Shown piece after piece: positions 35,494 to 44,068 of a DNA stretch of 64,000 bases. Location: the NCBI GenBank assembly GCA_029564595.1, contig JAKQPS010000082.1, positions 1-64,000 on the forward strand, in the 5' to 3' direction. Below the pieces are notes generated by a model. It worked only from the letters and a program-made list of their open reading frames with translations. It was not told the DNA's origin and did no database searches. Numbering within the stretch: position 1 is the stretch's first letter; every line of letters begins with the position of its first letter. The position numbers were made by a program, and so were the translations under genes. Source of the DNA: a bacterium (GTDB lineage: Bacteria; UBP15; UBA6099).

Positions 35494-37851
35494 ATGAAAA
35501 AAAACATTATCTTGGCGCTTATCGGTTTGATGGCTGTATGCTCCACAACCTTGATGGCGGAAGAGGTTGTCAAACTCAAAGGACTTGATGGAAACGCGAT
35601 TATACGATTCGACGAAAACGGAATTCCCAGCATAGAAGCGGACTCAATACATGACGTGGTTTTCGCGCAAGGCTGGGTCCACGCAAAAGACCGTCTGTGG
35701 CAGATGGACATTAACCGCCGCAGAAGCTCGGGCCGCATGGCCGAGTTGTTCGGAAAAGGCTCTGTGAACGGGGACTATAACACCTATCTTGCCGGACTTC
35801 CTCAGGTGTCGGAAAAAATATGGGCCGAGTGTCTTCCCGCAGAATGCGACAGTTATCAAGCTTACTCAGACGGCGTCAACGCGTACATCGCGAATATGTC
35901 CGAGCCTCCTGAAGAGTATTCGCGCATAGGCGCGTTTCCTGAAGCGTGGTCGCCTGTGGATTCCGTGGCTATCGGGCGCGGCATGTCATGGGGGCTTTCG
36001 AGCGATTTGGGTCTTGAGATTATGCTAGGCGTTTTGGCAAAAACCATAGGGAACGCGCTGCTGATGGACTTGTTGCCTCTGGACGGCGTGGACCCGATCA
36101 CAATCGTCGGCGACGGCTCTCTTTCGAGCTTTCCGGCCGAGGATTTCGACGAGAATATCCTCGCGACGCTGGATCAACCCATATTCACAACTGGCCGAAT
36201 GAATTTCGGCCCCGGTTTCGGCAGCAACAACTGGGTCGTAAGCGGAACAAGGGCGGCCAACGGCGCTCCGTTGCTGTCCAGCGACACTCACATGGGGCTT
36301 TCTCAGCCTTGCGACTGGTACGAGGTTCATCTGAAAGCTCCGGGGTTGCATGTGGCCGGATTGTCGGTTCCCGGCGCTCCCGGAATTCTAATCGGACACA
36401 ATGAGAAAGTCGCTTGGGGCGTCACTCAGGCGCGGTTCGACGTAAGCGACGCCTATGTCGAAAAACTCGATCCGGCTCGCCCTGACACTCATTATCTGCA
36501 CAAAGACGAGAGTATTCCCTTCGACATCGAAGAAGTGTCGATTAAGTATAAAACAGAGACCGGGTTTGAAACCGAACAACGAAGAATCCTTCGCACAGTT
36601 CACGGCCCGGTTGTTTATGAGGCGGACAGGCCGAAGACAGTAACTTCTTTTCGCTGGACAGGCCATGAGCCTACACACGAGGGAGCCGCTTTCTTCGGCT
36701 TCATGGTGTCAAACGGACTCGATGAATTCAAGTCGGCTCTCGACCTATTCGAAGTCGGCGCCCAGAATTTCGTATACGCGGACGTGGAAGGCAATATCTA
36801 CTATAGAAGCCAAGGAAAAATACCACTCAGAAAAGGGAAACCTTATCTGCCTCTCGACGGCTCTTCAGGCAACTATGAATGGCGCGGATATGTTCCCTAT
36901 GACAGACTGCCGAGCGCAGAGAACCCGGCGGCGGGTTTCGTCGCGACCGCCAACAACCGTCAGGCGGGAGACGACTATCCGTATTATATTGGAGCTATAT
37001 TCGACAAAGGATACCGGGCGCGCCGCATATCCGACCTGATTCAATCTTTCGATAAAATCACTTTCGAAGACATGCAGGCCATTCAGTACGATGTGTACTC
37101 GCTTGCCGGACAGAACCTTCTGCCCGTTTTATACTCCGCCGTCGCGGAGAACCCGGATATGCTTTCTCTCTCCGCGGCAGAAGCTCTTGAAATTCTCAAA
37201 GCATGGGACCTTCAGGAAATCCCCGACGCAACGGCTCCTTCGATTTTCTACCAATGGCTCAAATATTGCACGATCAACATTTTTAAAGACAACATCCCGG
37301 AGGAAGTATTTTCCAACCTTGGTCGCACGGAAGTGATGTATCCGATTATTTTAAGAAAGAAGAACCCGATTATCGACGTATATGACAATGTCAAAACGCC
37401 GAACATCAGAGAAACGAAAAATATGATGCTGGCGCAGAGCTTGAACGACGCCGTCATCGAACTTGAGAGCCGCTTCGGTCCGGATAAAGCTCAGTGGGTC
37501 TGGGGAAAACTGCATCAGATACGATTAGGCCACCAATTGGGCGGTGAGTTCAGCGTCGGCCCCGAACCGGCGCCGGGCGGTTCAGACACCGTAAATGTCG
37601 CCGATTTCGGGCTTCTGGGCAAAGACTTCAACTTCGGACATGGCCCTAATATGAGGTTCACGGTCGAAATGTCGCCCGGCGGACCGCGCGCGGCTAACAT
37701 AATAGCAGGCGGACAGTCCGGAAACCGCAATAGTCCAAATTATGCGGATCAGTTTCTCCCTTGGATTCAAGGGAAAACACATCCCATGTTGTTCAACGAA
37801 GACGATATCGCGGCAAGAACAGTGAATACCATTATGTTGATGTCCGAGTGA
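35494..37851 (+). CDS. secreted penicillin-acylase-family Ntn hydrolase
   Basis: 785 residues, signal peptide MKKNIILALIGLMAVCSTTLMA, then GLDGNAIIRFDENGIPSIEA and the A-chain hallmarks FAQGWVHAKDRLWQMDINRR. The autoprocessing site is before Ser244 in GFGSNNWVVSG, which becomes the N-terminal nucleophile. DTHMGLSQP and the late Asn/Arg positions (NRQAG) are also present. It hydrolyses amide bonds; physiological substrates may be N-acyl amino acids, acyl-homoserine lactones or peptides. Monocistronic. Confidence 0.92.
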   Translation: MKKNIILALIGLMAVCSTTLMAEEVVKLKGLDGNAIIRFDENGIPSIEADSIHDVVFAQGWVHAKDRLWQMDINRRRSSGRMAELFGKGSVNGDYNTYLAGLPQVSEKIWAECLPAECDSYQAYSDGVNAYIANMSEPPEEYSRIGAFPEAWSPVDSVAIGRGMSWGLSSDLGLEIMLGVLAKTIGNALLMDLLPLDGVDPITIVGDGSLSSFPAEDFDENILATLDQPIFTTGRMNFGPGFGSNNWVVSGTRAANGAPLLSSDTHMGLSQPCDWYEVHLKAPGLHVAGLSVPGAPGILIGHNEKVAWGVTQARFDVSDAYVEKLDPARPDTHYLHKDESIPFDIEEVSIKYKTETGFETEQRRILRTVHGPVVYEADRPKTVTSFRWTGHEPTHEGAAFFGFMVSNGLDEFKSALDLFEVGAQNFVYADVEGNIYYRSQGKIPLRKGKPYLPLDGSSGNYEWRGYVPYDRLPSAENPAAGFVATANNRQAGDDYPYYIGAIFDKGYRARRISDLIQSFDKITFEDMQAIQYDVYSLAGQNLLPVLYSAVAENPDMLSLSAAEALEILKAWDLQEIPDATAPSIFYQWLKYCTINIFKDNIPEEVFSNLGRTEVMYPIILRKKNPIIDVYDNVKTPNIRETKNMMLAQSLNDAVIELESRFGPDKAQWVWGKLHQIRLGHQLGGEFSVGPEPAPGGSDTVNVADFGLLGKDFNFGHGPNMRFTVEMSPGGPRAANIIAGGQSGNRNSPNYADQFLPWIQGKTHPMLFNEDDIAARTVNTIMLMSE

Positions 37852-37935
37852 GTTTTTTTTGCCCTTGAGGGTCTGGCATGCCGCGCATCGCTGATAGTTA
37901 AGCATTTGCAAAAGCTAACGGTTCGTATGTTTTTC

Positions 37936-37964
37936 TTGATATATGAATTGAAGGGTATTATAAA
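37936..37964 (+). promoter_or_regulatory. sigma-70-type promoter for the secreted phosphoesterase gene
   Basis: TTGATA (37936-37941), 17-base spacer, TATAAA (37959-37964), about 60 bases upstream of the ATG at 38026. An AAGGAG site follows the self-complementary CGCTCTTAAGAGCG near 38000. Confidence 0.65.
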
Positions 37965-38025
37965 ATTTCAGAGTGTATGATTTAACGAAAATGAGCCGCT
38001 CTTAAGAGCGAAGGAGTCCTTGTAA

Positions 38026-38991
38026 ATGGGAATAATGAATAAGGTTCAGATAATTGTGGCGATAGCTATCCTTGTTTCAGCGCCTGCCATCGGCAAGCCG
38101 CTGAAATTTCTCACGGCCAACGTGGGAAATATGACTATATCTTCAGCGAGCCATGACCGGCAGTTCAAGATATCCGAATACGATCTTCCTGTGCTCAAAG
38201 ACAATATCGCCGCGATAAATCCCGATGTGGTTTTTCTACAGGAGATAGACGGAAAGGGAAAACAACAGGAAAAGCGCATCTTCGGCAAGAAATACCAGAC
38301 CAGATGCAGCGAAGACATGTGCACGGCAATTAACGGGGATGTCCTTGAGTTCATCGGCGAATGCGAAGGGGAGGGAAAGGGATATATGCTTTGCGCGGCC
38401 AGAGTGTTAAATAGCAAGAAGATAGAAGAAAAATGTTCCGAAGAGAAATCAGGATACGTTTGCGTGTCAAAAAGGACATTGGCTTCGAACGAGGTCGTGA
38501 AGCTTTTCAACGTTCACGGAGCGAGTCCCGCCGACGACAAGGGCTTTTCAAAACGAAGCGGACAGATTTGCGGAATTCTCGATATGATGAAGAAATTCCA
38601 AAAAGCGGGATTCATTATTATCACAGGCGGCGATTTTAATTTCGACCCGGTTTACGAGAGCAAACAGTACAACAAGAAGAACGACAGAAGCGATCCTCTT
38701 TTCAACTTAAACGTGTGTTGGGGGGATATGTTTTCTGCTCCTGACGCGTCAGATTTGAAAATCGTCAGTCCGAACGAGCCGACTTGGTTCACCAAGAAAG
38801 TAAGCCTTCTGGTTTTTGACAAACAGTTGACCAATTCTCTTGATCATGTGATAACGAACCTGAAATCCAAGAAGTGCAAGGTTCTCAGTTCAGACCAGAC
38901 GCGGCTTGATGTAGACAGAACAAAGGATGGAAAGAAGAGAAAGCCTTTCATGGATCACAGGGGCGTTCTCTGCGACATGACATTGCCTTGA
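38026..38991 (+). CDS. secreted endonuclease/exonuclease/phosphatase-fold protein
   Basis: 321 residues. Signal peptide ending near APAIG, then the EEP fold: KFLTANVGNM (first Asn), VVFLQEIDGKG (metal-binding Glu), VHGASPADD, GGDFNFDP (Asp/Asn pair), SLDHVI (Asp-His) and DHRGVLCD (final Asp-His). The catalytic set looks complete. It hydrolyses phosphodiesters such as nucleic acids or lipid headgroups; the substrate cannot be told. Six or more cysteines suggest disulfides, fitting an extracytoplasmic location. Confidence 0.86.
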   Translation: MGIMNKVQIIVAIAILVSAPAIGKPLKFLTANVGNMTISSASHDRQFKISEYDLPVLKDNIAAINPDVVFLQEIDGKGKQQEKRIFGKKYQTRCSEDMCTAINGDVLEFIGECEGEGKGYMLCAARVLNSKKIEEKCSEEKSGYVCVSKRTLASNEVVKLFNVHGASPADDKGFSKRSGQICGILDMMKKFQKAGFIIITGGDFNFDPVYESKQYNKKNDRSDPLFNLNVCWGDMFSAPDASDLKIVSPNEPTWFTKKVSLLVFDKQLTNSLDHVITNLKSKKCKVLSSDQTRLDVDRTKDGKKRKPFMDHRGVLCDMTLP

Positions 38992-39032
38992 TGCGACGAG
39001 CAATTGACTGGAGCGATACTGCGGATACAGGT

Positions 39033-39191
39033 TTATTTTTTGTGATTTTTCTCTTCGCAAGGTTCCGCCATCGGGCATGAATCGCATTTGCTGCACTCTT
39101 TTTTCAAACGGGCTTCGTTTACAAAATGTTTGACAGCGAACATTAACGCCACGACGAAGATTATCGGAAGGGCTATCCAGTCGTACCACAT
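39033..39191 (-). CDS. FeoB-associated Cys-rich membrane peptide
   Basis: 52 residues: a single N-terminal transmembrane helix (WYDWIALPIIFVVALMFAV) and a cytoplasmic tail with CSKCDSCPMAEPC. This is the plan of the small FeoB-associated proteins. The start at 39191 is backed by AAGGAG eight bases upstream; a longer in-frame ATG at 39380 adds an unlikely 63-residue extension. It lies about 245 bases downstream of feoB on the same strand and probably assists Fe2+ uptake. Confidence 0.82.
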   Translation of the reverse strand: MWYDWIALPIIFVVALMFAVKHFVNEARLKKECSKCDSCPMAEPCEEKNHKK

Positions 39192-39434
39192 GTGTGTTGC
39201 TCCTTTCGAACTATCTCCGTTGCCGTTAGCCCGGATTTTTCGTGAGAAAAAACCGAAAAATAGAATAAAGGGCGATCTACGTCGTTGAATCATCGACTCG
39301 AACTCGGTCACATATAAAACAATATGCTCCCTTGTTCTCGCTCGATTCGTCTCGTATCTCATCCCTTTCTTCGATTTCAACCCGCATTGGCGAAAATGCG
39401 GGTTCGGCAGAGCAAGAGCGGACCGAGATGTCGA
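39192..39434. other. gap between feoB and the Cys-rich peptide gene
   Basis: 243 bases with no supported gene; only shadow frames and the start of a longer alternative reading of the Cys-rich peptide. It may hold a separate promoter for the small gene, but I see no good match. Confidence 0.4.
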
Positions 39435-41678
39435 TTATCCTACTCCTATGCCTAACGCCATGCCGATTCTGTAAACCAGAAAGCATATCCCCCAAGCAAG
39501 AGCCATGTGATATGCCGCCGAAAATATCGGCCATTTCCATGAGTTTGTTTCTTTCTTAATTATAGCAAGAGTCGCCACGCACGGCACGCTTATTAGAACA
39601 AACAGCATCAAAACAACCGCTTTAAGAGGATTCATCTGCTGGTCGTTTATCATGGCTTGCCGCAACGATGTCTCTCCGCCTTCATCAGCGTCTACTATGC
39701 TGTAGATCGTTCCGAGGGTGGAAACAACCACTTCCTTTGCAGCCAAACCAGATATGAGAGCTATGGAAATCTTCCAATCGAAGCCTATCGGTCGAAACAC
39801 CGGCTCGAAAAACTTGCCGAATTTCCCCGCGAAACTATTCTCTAGCTTCGCTGCCGCTATTGTTCCCTCAATCTCGCGCGCTTGCGAATACACCGCGTCA
39901 TAATCATCGCTGCCGGTCTCTGAAACGCCAACGCTCTCGATTTCCGCCCACTTCTCGGCTGCCGCTTCAACAGCCGCCGATAGTCTAGCTTCGTCGTTTT
40001 TCATACCGGGATATGAAGTGGGGAATGTCATAGAGAACCATATTATGGCTGTCAAAGCGAGAATTATCGTTCCGGCCTTCTTTACGTACATCCAAGCGCG
40101 CTCCCAGATGTGAATCACAATGCTTTTCGCTGTTGGAAGCCTGTATGGAGGCAGTTCCATCACAAACGGCGCGTCAGGCCCGCGAAGGATAGTCGAGCGA
40201 AACAAGCGCGCCATCACAGCGGCGAGCAATATCCCTATAAGGTACATTGCGAACACGACAATCCCGGCCGAACTTAGTCCCCAAGATGTTTTTCCCGGAA
40301 AAAAAGCTCCGGCCAACAAGATGTAAACGGGAAGGCGCGCGCCGCAACTTGCCAGCGGAACTATTAATATGGTCGCTATCCTGTCTTTCCAGTTTTCAAG
40401 AGTTCTCGTCGCCATCACGGCCGGCACGCTGCATCCCATTCCGACCAGCATGGGAATGAAAGATTTTCCGTGAAGCCCCATGAAATGCATCGCGCGATCC
40501 ATTATAAAGGCGACGCGGGCCATATATCCGGTGTCTTCCAGAATCGAAATGGCGAGAAAAAGAAGGATAATATTAGGCAGGAACATCACCACGCCGCCGA
40601 CCCCTCCGATGACTCCGTCGACTATTAGGGATTCCAAGAGGCTTTCTCCGGGCATTGAGACTGAGACGAATGCCCCCAAACGCTCAAATGCCGCCTCCAG
40701 CCATTGCATGGGAGGATCGCCGAGAGTGAAGGTCAATGTGAATGCTATGTACATAAAAAGAGCGAAAAGGGGCGCTCCAAGTATCCTGTTCATAAGTATG
40801 CCATCTATCCTGTCGGTTGCGGTTCGGACATTCTCGACAGGCTTCACAAGGACTTCCCGAATGAGACCGGAAATAAATCCATACCGCATGTCGGCAATGA
40901 CAAGTTCGGCGTCCTGCCTGAAAAGCGAAGATATATGAGCGCGAGACCTGTCCGATTCCGCGAGCAGTTGAGCGCCATTGTCCATCGAGCCTGTATGTTT
41001 TCTAATCTTTAGGTCGTTTTCAAGTAGTTTTACCGCAAGCCATCTGGGAGAGAAACCTTCGCACTTGACAGCCGCGCGTTCTATCTCTGCTTCCAATCTG
41101 GCTATTTCATCTTCAATTTCCTTTCCGTAACTTATCTTTATTTCTTTTTTATTGCTTTCTCCGTCGGCCACGGCCAATGCGGTATCCAACAGTTCTTTCA
41201 TTCCTTTTTCTGTTCGGGCTATGGTCGGAACAACCGGAACTCCCAGCAATTCGCTTAGCAAATCAACATTGATTTTATGCCCCATGTATTTTGCGACATC
41301 TATCATGTTCAGGGCGATGACGGTTTTCGTCGTTCCAAGCTCGATGATTTGAAGCGCAAGATACAGGTTCCGTTCGAGATTGGAAGCGTCAATGACATCA
41401 ACCACTACTTCCGGCTTGCAATCGACGATATAGTTTCTTGAAATGATTTCTTCCATTGAAAAAGCGGTAAGGCTATATGTTCCGGGAAGGTCCACTATCT
41501 TTATGGAAGCGCCGTTATGAATAAGACTGCCTTCCTTTTTTTCGACCGTAACCCCCGGCCAATTGCCGACATGCTGTCTGGAGCCGGTTAGTGCGTTGAA
41601 AAGCGAGGTTTTGCCTGAATTAGGGTTCCCTGCCAGAGCGATTGTGAATTCTTTGTTGTCTGTTGCCTTTGCTTTCAT
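39435..41678 (-). CDS. feoB: FeoB, ferrous iron transport GTPase
   Basis: 747 residues. N-terminal G domain with Walker A GNPNSGKTS, NWPGVTVEKKEG, DLPGTYSL and NMIDVAKYMG; a helical GDI-like region; then two Gate regions and about nine transmembrane helices including FVMELPPYRLP and ALISGLAAKEVVVSTLG. It imports Fe2+ across the inner membrane. It is downstream of the DtxR-FeoA gene by 45 bases and probably in one transcript with it. High iron need fits the Fe-S-rich hydrogenase island. Confidence 0.96.
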   Translation of the reverse strand: MKAKATDNKEFTIALAGNPNSGKTSLFNALTGSRQHVGNWPGVTVEKKEGSLIHNGASIKIVDLPGTYSLTAFSMEEIISRNYIVDCKPEVVVDVIDASNLERNLYLALQIIELGTTKTVIALNMIDVAKYMGHKINVDLLSELLGVPVVPTIARTEKGMKELLDTALAVADGESNKKEIKISYGKEIEDEIARLEAEIERAAVKCEGFSPRWLAVKLLENDLKIRKHTGSMDNGAQLLAESDRSRAHISSLFRQDAELVIADMRYGFISGLIREVLVKPVENVRTATDRIDGILMNRILGAPLFALFMYIAFTLTFTLGDPPMQWLEAAFERLGAFVSVSMPGESLLESLIVDGVIGGVGGVVMFLPNIILLFLAISILEDTGYMARVAFIMDRAMHFMGLHGKSFIPMLVGMGCSVPAVMATRTLENWKDRIATILIVPLASCGARLPVYILLAGAFFPGKTSWGLSSAGIVVFAMYLIGILLAAVMARLFRSTILRGPDAPFVMELPPYRLPTAKSIVIHIWERAWMYVKKAGTIILALTAIIWFSMTFPTSYPGMKNDEARLSAAVEAAAEKWAEIESVGVSETGSDDYDAVYSQAREIEGTIAAAKLENSFAGKFGKFFEPVFRPIGFDWKISIALISGLAAKEVVVSTLGTIYSIVDADEGGETSLRQAMINDQQMNPLKAVVLMLFVLISVPCVATLAIIKKETNSWKWPIFSAAYHMALAWGICFLVYRIGMALGIGVG

Positions 41679-41723
41679 ATATCTTAGTTAATCCTTTTAG
41701 GTTTGTTAGCTATGTCTACCAAT

Positions 41724-42449
41724 TTACAGCGTTTTCTTGTCTTGCTGATTATTCGCGTCTGATAATTCGCGTTGAGGCGCGCTCGCTCCAACCTCAATCT
41801 GAGCAGCCTCGCACAAACGAAGCGAAAGATGAAAGCCTTTTATCTTGATTTCTATCGGGTCTCCAAGAGGGGCGACCCTGACAACCTCTACTTCCGCTCC
41901 TGTGTTGAACCCCATCTCGACAAGCCTTTTTCTGAGTTCTCCGGCGCAATGAATTTTTTTGACCGAAACCCGGCGTCCGAGCGGCACATCCGACAGGGGA
42001 TATCCGTCTATTCGAGGCCCGCACACTTCCTCTGCCGAAGGACGCATCGCCAGTTCGCCCGGCACATTGCCTACCCACTCCGTAAATCTTGTCAGCCTTT
42101 CCATAGTGTCTCGGCTCAATTCATGTTCAACCTTGCATGCTTCTTCCTCTGCAAGCGCTTCTTCGACTCCGAGAACTTCATGTAAAAATTTGAACAAGCC
42201 TTCATGCGCGGACAGCACTGATTTAGCAAGCGTTTCGCCTTCTTCGGTAAGCTCGACATGAGATCGTTTTTTATATTTTATTAGCTTTCTGTCCGCCAGC
42301 TTGTTCATGTTGTACGTGACGCTGGGCATCTTGACCTTGAGCCTCTGGGCAATGTCATTAACCTTTACAGTGTCTTTGTCTTTCTGAAGAAGATAAATCG
42401 CTTCTAGGTAGTTTTCCAGAGCCGGTGTCACGTTGTTTTTATCGCTCAT
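41724..42449 (-). CDS. DtxR/MntR-family iron regulator with C-terminal FeoA (SH3) domain
   Basis: 241 residues. Winged-helix DNA-binding domain (about 5-65; ALENYLEAIYLLQKDKDTVKVNDIAQRL), a metal-binding dimerisation domain with the Cys/Glu/His set EEEACKVEHELSRDTMERL, and a C-terminal FeoA-like SH3 domain (about 155-230; LRKRLVEMGFNTGAEVEVVRVAPLGDPIEIKIKGF). It is likely the Fe2+-responsive repressor of this operon, and the SH3 tail may also stand in for the missing separate FeoA. A promoter and a TTAGA-N4-TCTAA dyad lie just upstream. Confidence 0.9.
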   Translation of the reverse strand: MSDKNNVTPALENYLEAIYLLQKDKDTVKVNDIAQRLKVKMPSVTYNMNKLADRKLIKYKKRSHVELTEEGETLAKSVLSAHEGLFKFLHEVLGVEEALAEEEACKVEHELSRDTMERLTRFTEWVGNVPGELAMRPSAEEVCGPRIDGYPLSDVPLGRRVSVKKIHCAGELRKRLVEMGFNTGAEVEVVRVAPLGDPIEIKIKGFHLSLRLCEAAQIEVGASAPQRELSDANNQQDKKTL

Positions 42450-42471
42450 AAAGCCTCTCCGAGCCGCTTTG

Positions 42472-42512
42472 TTAGACTGCTCTAATTATAAAAGCGCTTC
42501 GATTGTCGTCAA
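42472..42512 (-). promoter_or_regulatory. promoter of the iron operon with overlapping regulator dyad
   Basis: On the minus strand: TTGACG (plus 42507-42512), 16-base spacer, perfect TATAAT (plus 42485-42490). Right after it lies the perfect dyad TTAGAN4TCTAA (plus 42472-42485), covering the start site. Its TTAG/CTAA ends resemble DtxR-box ends (TTAGG...CCTAA), supporting self-repression by the DtxR-FeoA protein. Confidence 0.7.
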
Positions 42513-42549
42513 GATGTTTTTTCGAAAACCCCACTATTCGTAATGGGAT

Positions 42550-42594
42550 TGAATCGCTCAGATTGTGCGGCAATCTGAGATATGTTACGATTCA
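42550..42594. other. long nested dyad in the divergent region before the SpoIIE-type gene
   Basis: TGAATCG (42550-42556) followed by CTCAGATTG (42557-42565), loop TGCGG, then CAATCTGAG (42571-42579) and, after 8 unpaired bases, CGATTCA (42588-42594). Nine plus seven perfect pairs. It is 32 bases upstream of ATG 42627. It has no T-run; a 5'-leader RNA structure or operator is possible. Confidence 0.65.
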
Positions 42595-42626
42595 CATATC
42601 ATTTGCGTCGCATTTTGGAGCGTTAG

Positions 42627-43394
42627 ATGGCCGCCGACAGAAAAAAACAAGAAGAGATAAGGGTTTTTGAAGTGTTGAAAACCGGCGACGGTATGAACAC
42701 GGAAAAAACTGGAATAAAGGATTGTTCGATTCCGGGATTTGAAGTTGCGGCAAGTTCAGTTCCGGTCGGTTCGCAGGGCGGCGACTTCTACAGGATAGCG
42801 GGGATTGAGGACGGCCTATCCGCATTCATTGTCGGCGATGTGGCGGGACATGATTTTTCTTCATCTATGAAAGCTACGGAGGCCGTGAAATATATAGAAG
42901 AGAATCAGGATGCATTGACGCATCCCAATTTGTTTTTGCACGGTATGAACAAGAAACTGCATAACACGCTTGCGTCCGTGAGCAGGTTTTTTACGGTATC
43001 GGTGGCAATAGTGAACAGGAACTCAAACACGCTTTTGTACAGCGGAGCAGGGCATCCGCCGGGGTTGTTGTGGAGGGAATCTGACGGCTCTATTGAATGG
43101 TTGTCAGCTAAAGCGATGCCGCTGGGGTTTGATAAGAATCAGTCTTTTCCGCTTGTTTCGATCGACTTTTTTATCGGCGATATGTTGTTGATGTACACCG
43201 ACGGAATAAGCGAATCGAGAAACGCGGAGAAAGAAGAGTTCGGATTATCCAGAATCGAGGAATCATTCAAGAAGAACGCAGGAGAAGGGCCGTTTGAATC
43301 TGCAGTTAAGTTGCTGAAGTACGTGATTGCGTTCGGCGCGGGCGGCCCCGGAATCGACGATAGAACGATATTGTGTATAAGGAGATTGTCATAG
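42627..43394 (+). CDS. SpoIIE-type PP2C serine/threonine phosphatase
   Basis: 255 residues, one PP2C/SpoIIE domain with metal-binding acids in GGDFYRI, VGDVAGHDFSSS, LLMYTDGISESRN and GIDDRTILC. Such phosphatases dephosphorylate anti-sigma-factor antagonists or other Ser/Thr-phosphorylated proteins in the cytoplasm. A possible counterpart to the RsbW-like ATPase at 16014, but no STAS protein is in the window. No sensor domain is attached. Next gene starts 3 bases after its stop. Confidence 0.87.
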   Translation: MAADRKKQEEIRVFEVLKTGDGMNTEKTGIKDCSIPGFEVAASSVPVGSQGGDFYRIAGIEDGLSAFIVGDVAGHDFSSSMKATEAVKYIEENQDALTHPNLFLHGMNKKLHNTLASVSRFFTVSVAIVNRNSNTLLYSGAGHPPGLLWRESDGSIEWLSAKAMPLGFDKNQSFPLVSIDFFIGDMLLMYTDGISESRNAEKEEFGLSRIEESFKKNAGEGPFESAVKLLKYVIAFGAGGPGIDDRTILCIRRLS

Positions 43395-43397
43395 CAA

Positions 43398-44030
43398 ATG
43401 GCGAAGTTGAAATTAATCCTGACAAGGCATGGCGAGACAGAGTGGAATGCGGCGCACAGGATTCAGGGGCATGCGGACATAGAGTTGAACGAAAAAGGCG
43501 AGGCGCAGGCAGGTGCGCTAGCCGGGCATCTTGAAGGAATGGAGATTTCAGCAATATACAGCAGCGATCTTTCGAGAGCGTTAAAAACAGCGCAGGCAAT
43601 AGCTGAAAAATTCCCTAAGGCCGAGTTTATCAAAACTTCATTGTTACGGGAAAGGGACTGGGGCGCTTTGGAGGGGCACACGTGGGAACAACTCACGGAA
43701 AAGTTTCCGGAAGACGTGAAACAGATGAAGAGCAATTCTCCCGATTACGCGCCGCCGGGAGGCGAATCTAAGACAACAGCTTTGCAAAGGGTGGATAGAT
43801 TTATTCAAGAGTTAGCTGATACGAGGGAAGGACAGACTGTGGTAGCGGTGTCTCACGGCGGACTTTCAGCGCTTTTCCTGCGGCGCGCTCTTGGGCTTCC
43901 GTTCGACACCCGCGCTCCGTTCAGGATAGACAACTGTTCGATAAGCGAATTGCATCGAGACGAATCAGGATTCTGGGTTGTGGCCGGAATGAATTGTGTC
44001 TGTCATCTCAAGAAAACAGGTTTGATTTAG
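43398..44030 (+). CDS. histidine phosphatase (phosphoglycerate mutase/CobC-like)
   Basis: 210 residues of the histidine phosphatase superfamily, with the nucleophile motif LTRHGETEWN, HLEGMEISAIYSSDLSRALKTAQ, the acidic RERDWGALEGHTWEQL and the second His in VAVSHGGLSALFLRRAL. It could be a cofactor-dependent mutase, an alpha-ribazole phosphatase or a general phosphatase. Operon with the SpoIIE phosphatase suggests a regulatory or housekeeping dephosphorylation role, not glycolysis. Confidence 0.88.
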   Translation: MAKLKLILTRHGETEWNAAHRIQGHADIELNEKGEAQAGALAGHLEGMEISAIYSSDLSRALKTAQAIAEKFPKAEFIKTSLLRERDWGALEGHTWEQLTEKFPEDVKQMKSNSPDYAPPGGESKTTALQRVDRFIQELADTREGQTVVAVSHGGLSALFLRRALGLPFDTRAPFRIDNCSISELHRDESGFWVVAGMNCVCHLKKTGLI

Positions 44031-44068
44031 CGTAGGAATATGCGCAAAATGTTGATTGGCGGCAGAGT

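Noticed and set aside
37872-37892. Second sigma-54-like site (CTGGCATGCCGCGCAT)
   Set aside because: TGGCATG is present but no GC at ten-base spacing; it also lies just after a stop with a sigma-70 promoter nearer the gene.
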